From NCBI RefSeq assembly GCF_003688625.1, contig NZ_RCWY01000002.1:248001-312000 (forward strand): a stretch of DNA of 64,000 bases, in the 5' to 3' direction. The position numbers and the translations under genes are program-made. This stretch comes from Sphingomonas sp. PP-CE-3A-406 (lineage in GTDB: Bacteria > Pseudomonadota > Alphaproteobacteria > Sphingomonadales > Sphingomonadaceae). The notes below the pieces were generated by a model. The model was not told the DNA's origin. It saw only the letters and a list, made by a program, of their open reading frames with translations, and searched no databases. Positions 31,938 to 41,170 of this stretch are shown here, piece after piece (position 1 is the first letter of the stretch; every line of letters begins with the position of its first letter).

Positions 31938-34043
31938 TCAGCGGATCGTGACGATCACCTGGTCTGTGGCGCGCCCGGCCGCGTCGACCAAGCGGAGGCG
32001 GTGGCGGCCGGGGGGCGCGAAGAACAGCAGTTGCTGCGCGGCGGGGCCGAGGTCGCGATTGTCCAGGAACACATGGTGCGCGCGGACATCGCCGGTTGTC
32101 TCGATCGCGAGGCGCTGGCGGTCGGCGGGGATGTCGGGGTCGATCGCGTAGACGCTGCCCGAGGCGGGATTGACAATCCGCGCGCGCCGGGCGGTGGCTG
32201 GCGCCGCGGCGATCAGCGACTGGCCGGTGCCGCGGAGAAAGTATTCGACGCGTGGCTGCTCGATCGAGTCGGCAAACGCGATGCGGCGGCGCTCGACGCC
32301 AGCGGGCATGGGGGGCCCACGTTCGTCGTCGCGTCCGAGCGCCAGCATCACGTCGCGCCACACCGGCGCCGCGCCGCTGGTGCCCGAGACCGCGCGCATC
32401 GGATCGCCCTCGACGTTCCCGACCCAGACCGCGACCGTATAGCGGCGCGAGAACCCGACGCACCAATTGTCGCGCATGCCTTTCGAGGTGCCCGTCTTCA
32501 CCGCGGTCCAGAACGGCAGGCGTAGCGCCGAATCGAGGCCGAAGGTGGCGGCGCGGGCGTTGGGGTCGGCCATCATGTCGCCGACGATCCACGCAGCGGC
32601 GGGCGTGGTGACCGGGCGGGGTGCGCGGCGGGGCGCATCGGCCGTAAGCCGCAGCGGAGACCAGCGGCCGTCATTCGCGAGCGACCGGTACGCGTCGGCC
32701 TGTTCGAGCAGCGTCACCTCCGCCGATCCGAGTGCGAGGCTGAACCCGTAATAATCGCCGTCCTCGACGAGACCACGATACCCCGTATCCCACAGCCGAT
32801 CGCGAAACGGCTCGACCCCGACCAGCAGCAGCGTGCGCACCGCGGGCACGTTGAGCGACCCCGCCAGCGCACTGCGCACCGACACGCGCCCCTTGAACCC
32901 GCGATCGTAATTCTGCGGCACGTACAGCCCCGACGCGGTATCGAGCTGCACCGGCGAATCGTCGAGCACCGAGGCCGGGGTCAGGTAGCCGCGCTCGATC
33001 GCCTGCGCGTAGAGGAACGGTTTCAGCGTCGACCCGGCCTGGCGATAGGCGTTGGCGGCATCGACCGCGGGCGCCGTCGATGCGCCGCCGATCCCGCCGA
33101 CATAGGCGAGGACGTCGCCGCTCGCATTGTCGATCACCACCGCGGACCCGTCGCGCGCGCGCGATCCGCCGAGCCCGAGCAGCTGGCGGCGCAGCGCAGC
33201 GGCGACGGTACGCTGGAGCGCGGCATCGAGCGTGGTGGTAATCCGCAGGCCGGGCTTGGTCAGCAGGCGATCGGCGAGATGCGGCGCGAGCCCCGGATCG
33301 AGCGCCAGCGTTCGCACCGGCCCGAGCATCGACGCGGCCTCGCTCGCGAACCGTGCGCAATCGCCCACGCCCCCCAATCGGCAGGCCCGCACGGCGATAC
33401 GGGGAGCGGGCGCCTGGGGATCGGGGAGCAACGCGGCCAGCAGCAGCGCGTCGTCGCGCGCCATCGCCGCGGGGGTCTTGCCGAACAGCGACAGCGCCGC
33501 CGCACCGATCCCCTGCGCCTCGCCGCGGAACGGCGCGAGGTTGAGATACGCCTCGAGGATCTGGTCCTTGCTCCAGGTCATCTCCAGCGCTCGTGCCGCG
33601 CGCATCTGGCGAAGCTTGTCGCGCCAGCCGCGCGCGCCGGGCATGGCTAGCGTCGGCGACAGGAACGCCGCGACCTGCATCGACAGCGTGCTGGCACCCC
33701 TGCCCCGCTCGCCCTTCGCGCGCGCGCCAACGGAACCGAGGATCGCCAGCCAGTCGACGCCGCCGTGGCTGCGGAAGCGGGCGTCCTCCGCCGCAACGAC
33801 GGTGGCGGGCACGACCGGGGCGATCTGGTCGAGCGGTACCCATGCCAGCCGCCGCGCGGCGAAATTGACGCGCGCGCTGTCGATCAGCACGCCGTGGCGG
33901 TCGTACAGCCACGCCTCCGACGGCTTCCACGCAGCGCGAACCTGCGCATAGCCCGGCAAAGGCGGCGGGAACGTCGCCCAGTCGAACCCGACCGCGGCGA
34001 GGATCAACACCAGCAGTCCGGCGAGCGCCGCGCGCTGCTTCAT
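31938..34043 (-). CDS. pbpC: Penicillin-binding protein 1C
   Basis: The 701-residue bifunctional protein has an N-terminal membrane anchor, a GT51 glycosyltransferase domain with catalytic Glu86 in AAEDARFRSHGG, and a transpeptidase domain with Ser338-x-x-Lys341 (AGSTLKPF), SLN 396-398 and KTGTS 516-520. It ends in the PBP1C-type C-terminal beta domain (about 620-701). PbpC polymerises and crosslinks peptidoglycan and in E. coli is encoded next to the alpha-2-macroglobulin YfhM; the same order is present here. Its start overlaps the macroglobulin stop by four bases (ATGA). All catalytic residues are intact. Confidence 0.96.
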   Translation of the reverse strand: MKQRAALAGLLVLILAAVGFDWATFPPPLPGYAQVRAAWKPSEAWLYDRHGVLIDSARVNFAARRLAWVPLDQIAPVVPATVVAAEDARFRSHGGVDWLAILGSVGARAKGERGRGASTLSMQVAAFLSPTLAMPGARGWRDKLRQMRAARALEMTWSKDQILEAYLNLAPFRGEAQGIGAAALSLFGKTPAAMARDDALLLAALLPDPQAPAPRIAVRACRLGGVGDCARFASEAASMLGPVRTLALDPGLAPHLADRLLTKPGLRITTTLDAALQRTVAAALRRQLLGLGGSRARDGSAVVIDNASGDVLAYVGGIGGASTAPAVDAANAYRQAGSTLKPFLYAQAIERGYLTPASVLDDSPVQLDTASGLYVPQNYDRGFKGRVSVRSALAGSLNVPAVRTLLLVGVEPFRDRLWDTGYRGLVEDGDYYGFSLALGSAEVTLLEQADAYRSLANDGRWSPLRLTADAPRRAPRPVTTPAAAWIVGDMMADPNARAATFGLDSALRLPFWTAVKTGTSKGMRDNWCVGFSRRYTVAVWVGNVEGDPMRAVSGTSGAAPVWRDVMLALGRDDERGPPMPAGVERRRIAFADSIEQPRVEYFLRGTGQSLIAAAPATARRARIVNPASGSVYAIDPDIPADRQRLAIETTGDVRAHHVFLDNRDLGPAAQQLLFFAPPGRHRLRLVDAAGRATDQVIVTIR

Positions 34044-37000
34044 CGATCCGCGACGACCATCGTCTGGTTCGGCACCGCGGCGCGAATTGCGGGCGAATAC
34101 ATCGCCTCGACCCGGCTAGGCGGCATCTGGAACCGGCCGGCACCGTTGAGCCGCAGCGTGTACGAGACGGTGGTGGTCCCCTTGGGCAGCCACGCGAAAT
34201 AGGCGCGCCACGTATCGCGGCCGCGTTCGACATAGCTCGGCCCCCCGCCCTCACCGCCGCCCTCCCCATCTACCGCACCGCCCTGCTGGAGCAATTGCGA
34301 CTGGCCGCCGAGGTCGCCGATCACGGTCGCGCCGGCGGGCACCGGATCGCTGATCGCGACCCAGTTGCGCTCGGCGGTCGCCTCGACCGACATCGTCACG
34401 CGGAGCACGTCGCCCGTCGTCAGCCGCCCTGGGTTGCGCGCCTGCACGACGTCGACTTTCCGCGTCAGGCGATAGCCGGCGAACAGCGGCTGCCGCAGCG
34501 GCACCGCCGCCGAGATCGACACGGTCGCCCACGGCCCCGCCCCGCCGCCTTGCGCCAAGCGCAGCGGTCCGGCGGCGGCGAGCGGGAACGACACCGTTCG
34601 CGCGGGTTCCGCCAGCGGCCATCCGCGCGCGACGCTGCGTCCTGCATAGGAGAGCATCGTCGTCCCCGTCACCGCCTGCGCCGGATAGACCTGCGCGAAC
34701 CGCCGCGCGGCGATCGCACCCCACGCGTTGGCGGTGGTCGTATCCCAATGCCCGCGCGACTGGCGCAGCGCCGTCCCGACCATCAGGCGCGGCGCATCGT
34801 CCTGCCACCCCGGCCGTCCAAGCACCGCCGCGGTAGCCTTGTTCGCGGCTTCGTCCGCCGACGACATCAGCCACCACGACGCGTTGGCCGAGTCCGACAG
34901 ATCGAGCCGCGTGCCCTCGAACACGAGGCGAGTCCGCAACACCGCCTCGGCCTGCGCCTTCGCTTCGGTCGACGCGCCGGGGATCGCGGTCAGTGCGGTG
35001 ATGTAGTCGGCGAGGCTCGCGGTCGGCATCTCCGCGGGCGTCATGCCGATCTGGCCCAGCATCGCTGCCGTCGCCTCGCCCTGCCGCGCCAATGCCGCCA
35101 GTGCCGCGACCTTGGTCAGGCGGACATCGCCGTAATCCTCGTGTCGCAAGCGTCCGTCGAGCACCGCCTTCATCGCCTCGATCATCCGCGCGCGCTGGAC
35201 CGGCGGTAGCGACAGGTTCGCCGCGCCCGCCATCGACAGGACATAGGCGGTCAACGCCTCCGACCCCTGCAGGCTGTCGCCGGGGAAATACCGGAGCAGC
35301 CCATCGGGTGCCTGATAGGTCGGGATCTCGCCCGCCAGCGTCGCCCAGCCCGGCATGTCGCCAAGCACGACGATCCGCGACAGCCGCTGCTCAAAACAGT
35401 TGAACGGATAGCGGCTCATATAGTCGCGGACCCCGGCCAGCGACGGCGCCAGCGTATCGGCAAGGTGGATGTCGACGCTGCCACGCCCCGGCAGCGCGCC
35501 CATCGGCGGCGCGATCGGGATCAGCGTATTCTCCCCGACTTGCGCGAGCGTCGCCGCCCAGATCTCGGTCGGCACCGCCGGGATGACGTCCTGCGTCACC
35601 GTCACCTGATCGGTCGCACGGCCGTCGTTGCTCTTCGCCCGCACCGTCCAGCGCAGCGTATCGACTCCGGACGGCGCGGTGAGGTTCCACGCCACCGGTG
35701 CCGCACCACCCGCGGGAATGGTGACGGTCAGCGGTTTGCCTTGTGCAATCCGTGGAAAGACGTCGACGTTCGCCGTGACCGTCATCGCGCGGTCCGATCC
35801 GTTCCTGAGCGTGAACCGCGCACCGTAGAAATCGCCCGAACGGACCAGCGGCGGCATCCCGGCATAGAGCGACAGATCCTGCGCGGTACGGATGTCGGTG
35901 CTGCCGGTGCCGAACGCCTGCGCGCCGTCGGTGGCAATCGCGACGAGCTTGAACGACGACAGCGCATCCGACAGCGGCACCGAAACGCGCGCACGCCCTT
36001 GCGCATCGAGCGGGACATGGCCCTTCCACAGCAGCACCGGCTGGAAATTTTCGCGATTGAGTCCCGAAAGGTCGCCGCCACCACCGCCGCCACCCGCTTC
36101 GAGTGCCTTGCGGCCATAATGCCGCTTGCCGACGACCTGCATCTGCGCGGTCGCGGTCAGCACCGAGAGCGGACGATCGCCCATCATCGCGTCGAGGATG
36201 TTCCAGCTGTCGTTCGGTGCAAGTTGCAGCAACGCCTGGTCGACCGCGGCGAACGCGACGTCGGCCTCGCGCGCCGGGCTGCCATCGGGCTTCCGCACCT
36301 GGATCGCAACGTTGGCCGTGCCCCGCGGCGCATAACGCTCGCGGTCCGCCTTGACCGCGACGGCGAGCGTATGGCCTTCCCAGCCGACCTTCACCTTGGC
36401 GATGCCGAGGCGGTAGGCGGGTTTGGCGAGATCGACCAACGCGGTCGGTTCGGCGGCGTCCTCCGGCGTATCCGACAGCCCCAGCGTCCGCGCGATGCGG
36501 TGGATCCAGCTCCAGAAGCCGCTCTCGACACGACCGCGCACGACCAGCACAGAAACATAGACGTCGGGCGCATAGGCGGCGTCCATCGGCACCTCGATCA
36601 CCGGGTCCTTGCCCGACAATTCGGTGACGAAGCTCGACAACACCCCCTCACGCTCGACGCTGACCAGCGCGGTCGCCGAGCGGAACGGCATCCGTACCTG
36701 GAACCGCGCGGTCTCGCCCGACGCATAGGTGAGCTTTTCTGGCACGACGTCCATCCGGTCGCCATTGTCGCCGCCGAACCACCAGTCGTCGTTCCCCGCG
36801 AGCCACACCGACTTCACCGCGCGCGCGACGTTGCCGTCGGCGTCGGTGGTGGTGACGACCGCGTAGATCTCGCCCGAGACGCTTGGATCGGCCTTGCACT
36901 GCGCGAGCCCCTGCGCATCGGTCGTCGCGCTGCACGACGCCGACAGCTTGGTCGTCCGCATCCGGTTGTCATAGGCGTAGAACCCGCCGATCAGCCGCCG

Positions 37001-39808
37001 CCGCGCGGTCAGGATCTGTCGGCTGTAGAGCGCGACCGACAGCTTCTGGCCCTTGATCGGTTTGCCGTCGGTATCGAGCGCGACGAAGCGCAGGCGAAGA
37101 TCGTCCGCGCGCATCATCCAGCCATCGGTGGCGACGCCGAGCTGCACGCCCGAGGCGTAGATCGGGATCGATTTCGAGGCGGTCAGCGTCTCGCCGTTCG
37201 CATCGCGGTAATCCATCTCGATTTGCATATCGGTCGTGCCGGGTAGGGTCTGCGGCATGTCGACCGTCATCCGCCGCGTGCCGTCGCTGCCGAGCGTCGC
37301 GGGCAGCATCTGCGTCGGCGGCAACGGCGTCTTCGCATCCTCGCCCTCGCCATCGAGCGGCTTGACGCCTTCGCTGATCGGTTCGCCGCCGAAGCTGAAT
37401 TTGTCGTAGCCGACAGGCGTCGCACTGTGCGCGAACCAGCCGATGCGGACGTCGACCGGCAAGCCGGGGGCACCGCCGCCCGAGAGATACCCCGCGAACA
37501 GGTCGAGTTGCGCGGTGCGCGGCTTGACGAGCGCGGTCTTGGGCCCGGTCACGCTCGCGCGCATCGTCGGCAGGCGGTATTCGTCGACCTTGAACGACTG
37601 CGTGGATTCGGTGGTGGTGTCGCCGACCACGAAGACGAGGTCGTAATCCCCCATCGGCGCGCCCTTGGGGGCGGTCCAGACCGTCTCGCCGGTGCCGTTG
37701 GCGCCGATCGTCACGGGTATTTCGAACTGCGTGTCCGAGCCGCGATGCGACAGCCGGAGCGTGCCGGTAAAGCCCGGCGCCAACGAGAAGCCCCGCGCGT
37801 CGGGGCGGCGCAGGATGTGCTTCATGTGGATCGTCTCGCCCTGGCGGACCAAGGCGCGATCGAACACGGTGTGGATGATATCGGTCGCCGCCGAATAGCC
37901 ATAGGACAGGTCGAAATCGAACGGCCGGATGCCCTCGCCCCAATCGGTCAGCGTGAAGCTGAAATCGTCGCCGGTACGCGCCGAGATCATCAGCGGATGC
38001 GACGAACCCTCGCCCTTGCAGCTGCCATAGGTCTCGGGTTCGGGCAGTCCGCGCGCGACCATCAGCCCGCCGCTCCTGTCGGTCGCGCCGCGCGCGAGCG
38101 GCTTCCCCGTGCAACTGTCGCTGACTTGCACCACCGCGTTCGCGACCGGCTTGCCGGTCGACAGCCGCGTGACCCAGGCGAGCGAGCGATCGCGCCCCCA
38201 TTCGAAATGCACGGCCAGATCGGTGACCAGCGCGGCGCTCGCGACATAGCGCGGCACGTCGCGACCGAGCAGCGCTCGGCCCAGCGTCGGGCTGGCGAGT
38301 TCGACGACGTAGAAGCCGGGCTTGCCGAGCGGCAGGCCGACGACCTCGAAGTCCTTGCCCTTGCCCGGCAGGTCGAGCTTGAACGGATCGCCCGCCCCGC
38401 CACTATCCCCGCCGCCCCCGCTCCCGAACAGCAGCGGCTTCTCACCGGTATGGTTGATCTGGAGCGGCTCTGCCCCCTTGCGCTCGATCGTCTGATAGTC
38501 GGTCTTGCTCGCATCCTCGACGCGCCGCAGCCACGCGGCGATCTCGCCGTCTGTACCGCCCACGCGCAGCCGCTGGCCGCCGATGCCCGCGGTCTGGCCT
38601 TGCAGCGAAGGCTCGACGTTGCGGACGGTGACGGGCAGCACGCCGCCCTGTTTCGCCTCGAGGATGCCGAAATCGGCCGCGAACTTGACGAGCGGCGGCG
38701 CTTCGTCGAACTTCACCTCGAGCGGAAAGCGTTCGCGGTTGGCGAGTATCCGGCCGCTTTCGTCCTTGAGCTCGGCGGGGATCGACACGTTGCCACGCGT
38801 CGCGAAGGGCAACGGTGCGGCGAACGTGACCTGTTCTATCGTCGCTCGGTTTTTCTCTTCATCGCTGAACACCGGCGCGATCGACTTGCCGTCCGCGAGC
38901 GTCAGGCGGACCTGCGTCGCCGCACTCATCGGCACCGGCGCGGAGAACCGCAGATACGCCTTCTCGACCGGGCTGCATCCCGCCGCGGTGTTGACGCGCG
39001 AGCATTCGAACCGCGCGGTGAACGGTTTCCGAACGGTGAAATCGAACCGCTGATCGGCGCCGGCTAGCTTGCCCCCGGCACTGGCGATGTTCGCGCCCCA
39101 CACCAGCGCCATGTCGCGGCCCGGCGGCAGGGGGCGACGGCATTTCAGCGCGGTAATGCCGGCCAGCGCGCGCTGGCGCGATGCGGCATCGGCGGGGACC
39201 GCCTTGGGCAGTCCGGCACTTTCGAGGAAATTGGTGACCGAGTAGTTGTTTCCCAACCCGGCGAGCAGCTTGCCCGGCAAGTCGGGCGCGAGCACGTCGA
39301 CCGCGATCTTCTCGCCGATCCCGTCGACCGCGCAATACGCGTTGGCGGCGATCGATTCACGGGTCGCGAGCATATTCGCGGCGACCAGGAACACCTGGTC
39401 CTCCTCGATATCGCCTTCGCCGGGCAGTACCGCGCGGGCGATCGGACCGCCGGCGTCAACGGTGAAGCTCTCCGCATCGACGCCGTAGCCCGCCGCGCTC
39501 TTGAGCCCTTCGCGCGTCGCAAGAGTACAGCGCGTTCCGCCGGGCAGGCCTTGCGCGAAGTCCCAGACATAGGTCTGCTGATCGGCCCAGCGCCCTTCGC
39601 CCGGCACCGCGCACTCGACCTTCAGCGGCGAGGCGGCGCGCGAATCGCCGAGTGGTACGATCGCGTCGCTGAACCGCACGGTAAAGCGCGTGATCGCGCC
39701 GTCCGAGATGTTGGGCGTGGCAAGCGTGACGTGCGGCGTATCGCCCCCGAACGCGGCAACCGGCGCGACGACGATCGCTAGCGCCGCCCACAGTCTAGCA
39801 AATCGCAT
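34040..39808 (-). CDS. Bacterial alpha-2-macroglobulin
   Basis: The 1922-residue protein has a signal peptide (FARLWAALAIVVAPVAAFGG), several macroglobulin-type beta domains and the intact thioester motif Cys1471-Phe-Glu-Gln1474 in YPFNCFEQRLSR, followed by the alpha-alpha toroid TED domain. Bacterial alpha-2-macroglobulins trap attacking proteases in the periplasm. The pairing with pbpC suggests protection where the wall is breached and repaired. Absence of a lipobox in the signal region is unusual compared with E. coli YfhM, a lipoprotein. This is the longest gene in the window. Confidence 0.95.
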   Translation of the reverse strand: MRFARLWAALAIVVAPVAAFGGDTPHVTLATPNISDGAITRFTVRFSDAIVPLGDSRAASPLKVECAVPGEGRWADQQTYVWDFAQGLPGGTRCTLATREGLKSAAGYGVDAESFTVDAGGPIARAVLPGEGDIEEDQVFLVAANMLATRESIAANAYCAVDGIGEKIAVDVLAPDLPGKLLAGLGNNYSVTNFLESAGLPKAVPADAASRQRALAGITALKCRRPLPPGRDMALVWGANIASAGGKLAGADQRFDFTVRKPFTARFECSRVNTAAGCSPVEKAYLRFSAPVPMSAATQVRLTLADGKSIAPVFSDEEKNRATIEQVTFAAPLPFATRGNVSIPAELKDESGRILANRERFPLEVKFDEAPPLVKFAADFGILEAKQGGVLPVTVRNVEPSLQGQTAGIGGQRLRVGGTDGEIAAWLRRVEDASKTDYQTIERKGAEPLQINHTGEKPLLFGSGGGGDSGGAGDPFKLDLPGKGKDFEVVGLPLGKPGFYVVELASPTLGRALLGRDVPRYVASAALVTDLAVHFEWGRDRSLAWVTRLSTGKPVANAVVQVSDSCTGKPLARGATDRSGGLMVARGLPEPETYGSCKGEGSSHPLMISARTGDDFSFTLTDWGEGIRPFDFDLSYGYSAATDIIHTVFDRALVRQGETIHMKHILRRPDARGFSLAPGFTGTLRLSHRGSDTQFEIPVTIGANGTGETVWTAPKGAPMGDYDLVFVVGDTTTESTQSFKVDEYRLPTMRASVTGPKTALVKPRTAQLDLFAGYLSGGGAPGLPVDVRIGWFAHSATPVGYDKFSFGGEPISEGVKPLDGEGEDAKTPLPPTQMLPATLGSDGTRRMTVDMPQTLPGTTDMQIEMDYRDANGETLTASKSIPIYASGVQLGVATDGWMMRADDLRLRFVALDTDGKPIKGQKLSVALYSRQILTARRRLIGGFYAYDNRMRTTKLSASCSATTDAQGLAQCKADPSVSGEIYAVVTTTDADGNVARAVKSVWLAGNDDWWFGGDNGDRMDVVPEKLTYASGETARFQVRMPFRSATALVSVEREGVLSSFVTELSGKDPVIEVPMDAAYAPDVYVSVLVVRGRVESGFWSWIHRIARTLGLSDTPEDAAEPTALVDLAKPAYRLGIAKVKVGWEGHTLAVAVKADRERYAPRGTANVAIQVRKPDGSPAREADVAFAAVDQALLQLAPNDSWNILDAMMGDRPLSVLTATAQMQVVGKRHYGRKALEAGGGGGGGDLSGLNRENFQPVLLWKGHVPLDAQGRARVSVPLSDALSSFKLVAIATDGAQAFGTGSTDIRTAQDLSLYAGMPPLVRSGDFYGARFTLRNGSDRAMTVTANVDVFPRIAQGKPLTVTIPAGGAAPVAWNLTAPSGVDTLRWTVRAKSNDGRATDQVTVTQDVIPAVPTEIWAATLAQVGENTLIPIAPPMGALPGRGSVDIHLADTLAPSLAGVRDYMSRYPFNCFEQRLSRIVVLGDMPGWATLAGEIPTYQAPDGLLRYFPGDSLQGSEALTAYVLSMAGAANLSLPPVQRARMIEAMKAVLDGRLRHEDYGDVRLTKVAALAALARQGEATAAMLGQIGMTPAEMPTASLADYITALTAIPGASTEAKAQAEAVLRTRLVFEGTRLDLSDSANASWWLMSSADEAANKATAAVLGRPGWQDDAPRLMVGTALRQSRGHWDTTTANAWGAIAARRFAQVYPAQAVTGTTMLSYAGRSVARGWPLAEPARTVSFPLAAAGPLRLAQGGGAGPWATVSISAAVPLRQPLFAGYRLTRKVDVVQARNPGRLTTGDVLRVTMSVEATAERNWVAISDPVPAGATVIGDLGGQSQLLQQGGAVDGEGGGEGGGPSYVERGRDTWRAYFAWLPKGTTTVSYTLRLNGAGRFQMPPSRVEAMYSPAIRAAVPNQTMVVADR

Positions 39809-40041
39809 CCCCGCTCTCCCCGCCGCCAGAATAGGGATCCGGGAGCGCTAGTCCAGACCGTTCCCATCGAGATTGGAATACGGCGCCGCGCTGTACCCAA
39901 GAATAGCCCGTTCGGCAGGGGCGTGGATGGCCATGATGGCATTGAATAAACGCAGGATTCTTGGGCTGGCATCGCCGGAGCGTCCCGATAACTCAGTATG
40001 TTCGACGGCAACGCGCGGGATCGAAAGTATAAATTGCGCAA

Positions 40042-40055
40042 TGGTAGCGCTCTCT
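40042..40055 (+). promoter_or_regulatory. Candidate LacI-type operator resembling the xyl-box
   Basis: TGGTAGCGCTCTCT shares its first ten bases with the Xanthomonas xyl-box TGGTAGCGCTAACA. It lies 43 bases before the ATG of the first esterase gene, in an AT-richer promoter-like stretch. The second half-site is poor, so the match is partial. Confidence 0.45.
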
Positions 40056-40097
40056 TTATCGTGACGACCAATAACGATAAAACAGGGGAGAGCGATC

Positions 40098-41072
40098 ATG
40101 TTACACGTGATGAGCAACAACGCGTCAGGTGGGGACGTGCGCCGTCGCCGTTCGGGATTCGGGCTGGCGCGACTCGGTTTCGCCGCAGCGATGATCCTGG
40201 CGACTCCGGTCCAGGCGCAGTCCGACCAGATGACCCCGATCGCGATTCCCGCGCAGACCGGCGCGATCGTTCTCGGCACCGGCAAGCTGCCCGGCGCGAC
40301 TGCACCCGAAGCCTGGCACAGCCAATATGGCAGCGTGTTCGCGCGCAACGTCACGATCGCCACGCTGACCCCATTCCTGCCCGATCCGTCCAAGGCGACC
40401 GGCACCGCGGTGATCGTCGCGCCGGGCGGCGGCTTCAAGACGCTGTCGATGGAAAACGAAGGCTATGACGTCGCGCGCGCGCTGGCCGCCAAGGGCGTCG
40501 CCGCGTTCGTGCTCAAATACCGGCTCAACCCGACGCCCGAGGCGATGCCCGCGTTCGAAAAGTCGATGGCCGCGATGTTCTCCTCGATCGCGCGGGCGCC
40601 CCGCCCCAAGCCCGATGCGATGATGGCTGGACTCGCGCCGCAGATCGCCGATGCACGCGCCGCCTTCGCGCTGGTCCGCAAACGCTCCGCCGAATGGCAT
40701 GTCGATCCGACTCGCATCGGCATGGTCGGGTTCTCCGCCGGCGCGATGCTGACGATGGCGACCACCGTCGCGGGCGGCGACGCGAAACCCGCGTTCATCG
40801 GCAACATCTACGGGCCGCTCGCGGCGATGACCGTTCCCGCCAGCGCCCCGCCGCTGTTCGTCGCGCTCGCCGCGGACGATCCGTTCTTCGGCAATAGCGG
40901 GTTCGGGCTGATCGAAAGCTGGCATGCGGCCAAGCGTCCGGTCGAATTCCACCTGTTCGAACAGGGCGGCCATGGCTTCGGCATGTACCCCAAGACCACC
41001 ACCAGCACCGGCTGGTTCGACGAGTTCGTCCGCTGGATGGCGATGCACGGCCTGCTCAAGCCCGCGAAGTAA
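40098..41072 (+). CDS. Secreted alpha/beta hydrolase, putative carbohydrate esterase
   Basis: The 324-residue protein has an extended signal peptide (cleavage near residue 40, VQAQSD), the oxyanion motif VIVAPGGGFKTL and nucleophile Ser213 in GFSAG. An Asp follows in AADDPFFG and a His in FEQGGHGFGM. The fold is that of BD-FAE/acetyl-xylan-esterase-like hydrolases. Together with the GH9 gene and a second esterase downstream, it probably removes acyl groups from plant polysaccharides. GGGGAGAGC upstream supports the ATG at 40098. Confidence 0.8.
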   Translation: MLHVMSNNASGGDVRRRRSGFGLARLGFAAAMILATPVQAQSDQMTPIAIPAQTGAIVLGTGKLPGATAPEAWHSQYGSVFARNVTIATLTPFLPDPSKATGTAVIVAPGGGFKTLSMENEGYDVARALAAKGVAAFVLKYRLNPTPEAMPAFEKSMAAMFSSIARAPRPKPDAMMAGLAPQIADARAAFALVRKRSAEWHVDPTRIGMVGFSAGAMLTMATTVAGGDAKPAFIGNIYGPLAAMTVPASAPPLFVALAADDPFFGNSGFGLIESWHAAKRPVEFHLFEQGGHGFGMYPKTTTSTGWFDEFVRWMAMHGLLKPAK

Positions 41073-41170
41073 CCCCACCAACGCCTGACACCAATACCCG
41101 GCGGCCCCGCGAGCGCTCGATAGAAGCGCCGCCGCCGGACGAAACTGCAGACATCATCAGGGAGAGGCCT